The position numbers and the translations under genes are program-made. This document shows positions 5,281-5,833 of a stretch of DNA of 5,833 bases, piece by piece (position 1 is the stretch's first letter; every line of letters starts with the position of its first letter). This DNA is from Candidatus Cloacimonadota bacterium (GTDB taxonomy: Bacteria > Cloacimonadota > Cloacimonadia > Cloacimonadales > TCS61): NCBI GenBank assembly GCA_030668345.1, contig DAOUUD010000117.1:1-5833 (forward strand). Reading direction: 5' to 3'. The notes under the pieces are model-generated. The model ran no database searches, was not told the DNA's origin, and was given only the letters and a program-made list of their open reading frames with translations.

Positions 5281-5833
5281 ATTGTCTATCAGGCGCGTGT
5301 TTTCAATAATGACTGCCAGTATAATCCGACATCCGTTTCTTAATTCAACTAAATGTTCCAGTGTTTGGGAATCGACCGGTTCGATATAATCCACAATACC
5401 ACTGTTATTTTCTATCAAATTGCTCATTTCAGCTATTATTTTGTTGGAAGAAGTAATTCCCTGCTTGAATAATTTTTTAGCCAGCAGAAGCGAGTTATGA
5501 AGGCAGAGAGCATCTTTCCGTTCCTGTGCTGACAAGTGTTTATTCCGTGAACTCATTGCTAATCCATCTTCTTCTCGAATTAACGAACAGCCAATAATTT
5601 CTGTGAAGAAGTTCAAGTCTTTCCCCATTTGCTGCAAAATACGAAGCTGCTGAAAATCCTTTTCTCCCAGATACATAAAATCAGGTTTAATGATGTTCAT
5701 TAGTTTTGCCACAATTGTTGTAACACCCTTGAAATGTGTTGAACGGGATTTTCCACAAAGAATCTGTGTAATGCCTTCAACGGCTACCCAGGTTTTATAA
5801 CCATTTGGATACATTTCAGTATTGCTTGGAAAA
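5269..5833 (-). CDS. panC: Pantothenate synthetase, N-terminus beyond window
   Basis: PanC joins D-pantoate and beta-alanine using ATP, giving pantothenate, AMP and pyrophosphate, in the cytoplasm on the route to coenzyme A. The visible 187 residues align with roughly the last two thirds of the family (about 283 residues in E. coli). They start with PSNTEMYPNG, then HFKGVTTIVAKL, GEKDFQQL, and LIREEDGLAMSSRN, whose SSRN is the KMSKS-like ATP loop. The protein ends ARLIDN-like as TRLIDNMEM. The frame stays open to the right edge before the internal ATG at 5814, and those extra residues match the family. So 5814 is not the start, and the HIGH-like nucleotide-binding motif lies outside the window. 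Coupling to the oxidoreductase downstream is unusual. panB may lie upstream, out of view. Confidence 0.93.
   Translation of the reverse strand, partial: FPSNTEMYPNGYKTWVAVEGITQILCGKSRSTHFKGVTTIVAKLMNIIKPDFMYLGEKDFQQLRILQQMGKDLNFFTEIIGCSLIREEDGLAMSSRNKHLSAQERKDALCLHNSLLLAKKLFKQGITSSNKIIAEMSNLIENNSGIVDYIEPVDSQTLEHLVELRNGCRIILAVIIENTRLIDNMEM

Noticed and set aside
5269..5814. ATG at 5814 as the start of panC
   Set aside because: The frame continues upstream to the window edge with residues that match PanC (PSNTE before MYP), so this is an internal methionine.

Overview
The window is AT-rich. All five protein-coding genes that I can support lie on the minus strand. A DUF2851 gene, a secreted protein built from a right-handed beta-helix plus a PKD domain, and the low G+C together suggest the Fibrobacteres-Chlorobi-Bacteroidetes (FCB) superphylum, with Cloacimonadota-like or Bacteroidota-like bacteria most likely. 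This placement is an inference from gene families; no rRNA or other marker is present.

Layout from right to left, in the direction of transcription. (1) The C-terminal two thirds of panC (pantothenate synthetase) enter from the right edge. (2) panC overlaps by one base, as TAATG, with an FAD-dependent oxidoreductase of the L-2-hydroxyglutarate oxidase (LhgO) family, so the two are probably co-translated. (3) Next comes a small DUF559 (Vsr-like, PD-(D/E)XK) endonuclease gene between two directly repeated, roughly 120-bp, hairpin-containing sequences. The outer ends of these repeats form an 11-bp inverted repeat with one mismatch. Both the oxidoreductase and the nuclease use a repeat copy for their last codons and stop. 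(4) A DUF2851 gene follows, with its own strong ribosome binding site and a possible promoter. (5) A 523-bp gene-free interval holds two pairs of tandem palindromes, a perfect 17-bp palindrome and a GC-richer block of about 200 bp of unknown nature. (6) A large secreted protein gene starts with GTG and runs off the left edge. It has a signal peptide, a DUF1565-like module, six beta-helix repeats of 26-28 residues, a PKD domain, and a second copy of the DUF1565-like module.

Functionally, panC belongs to coenzyme A precursor synthesis and LhgO-type enzymes to 2-hydroxyacid oxidation. The beta-helix/PKD protein is probably an exported surface or adhesion protein. The most unusual part is the DUF559 cassette (3540-4163), which looks like a small mobile unit or a nuclease associated with palindromic repeats. 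The palindrome-rich interval 1648-2070 is the second most unusual. Homology calls were made by recognition only, without database searches.
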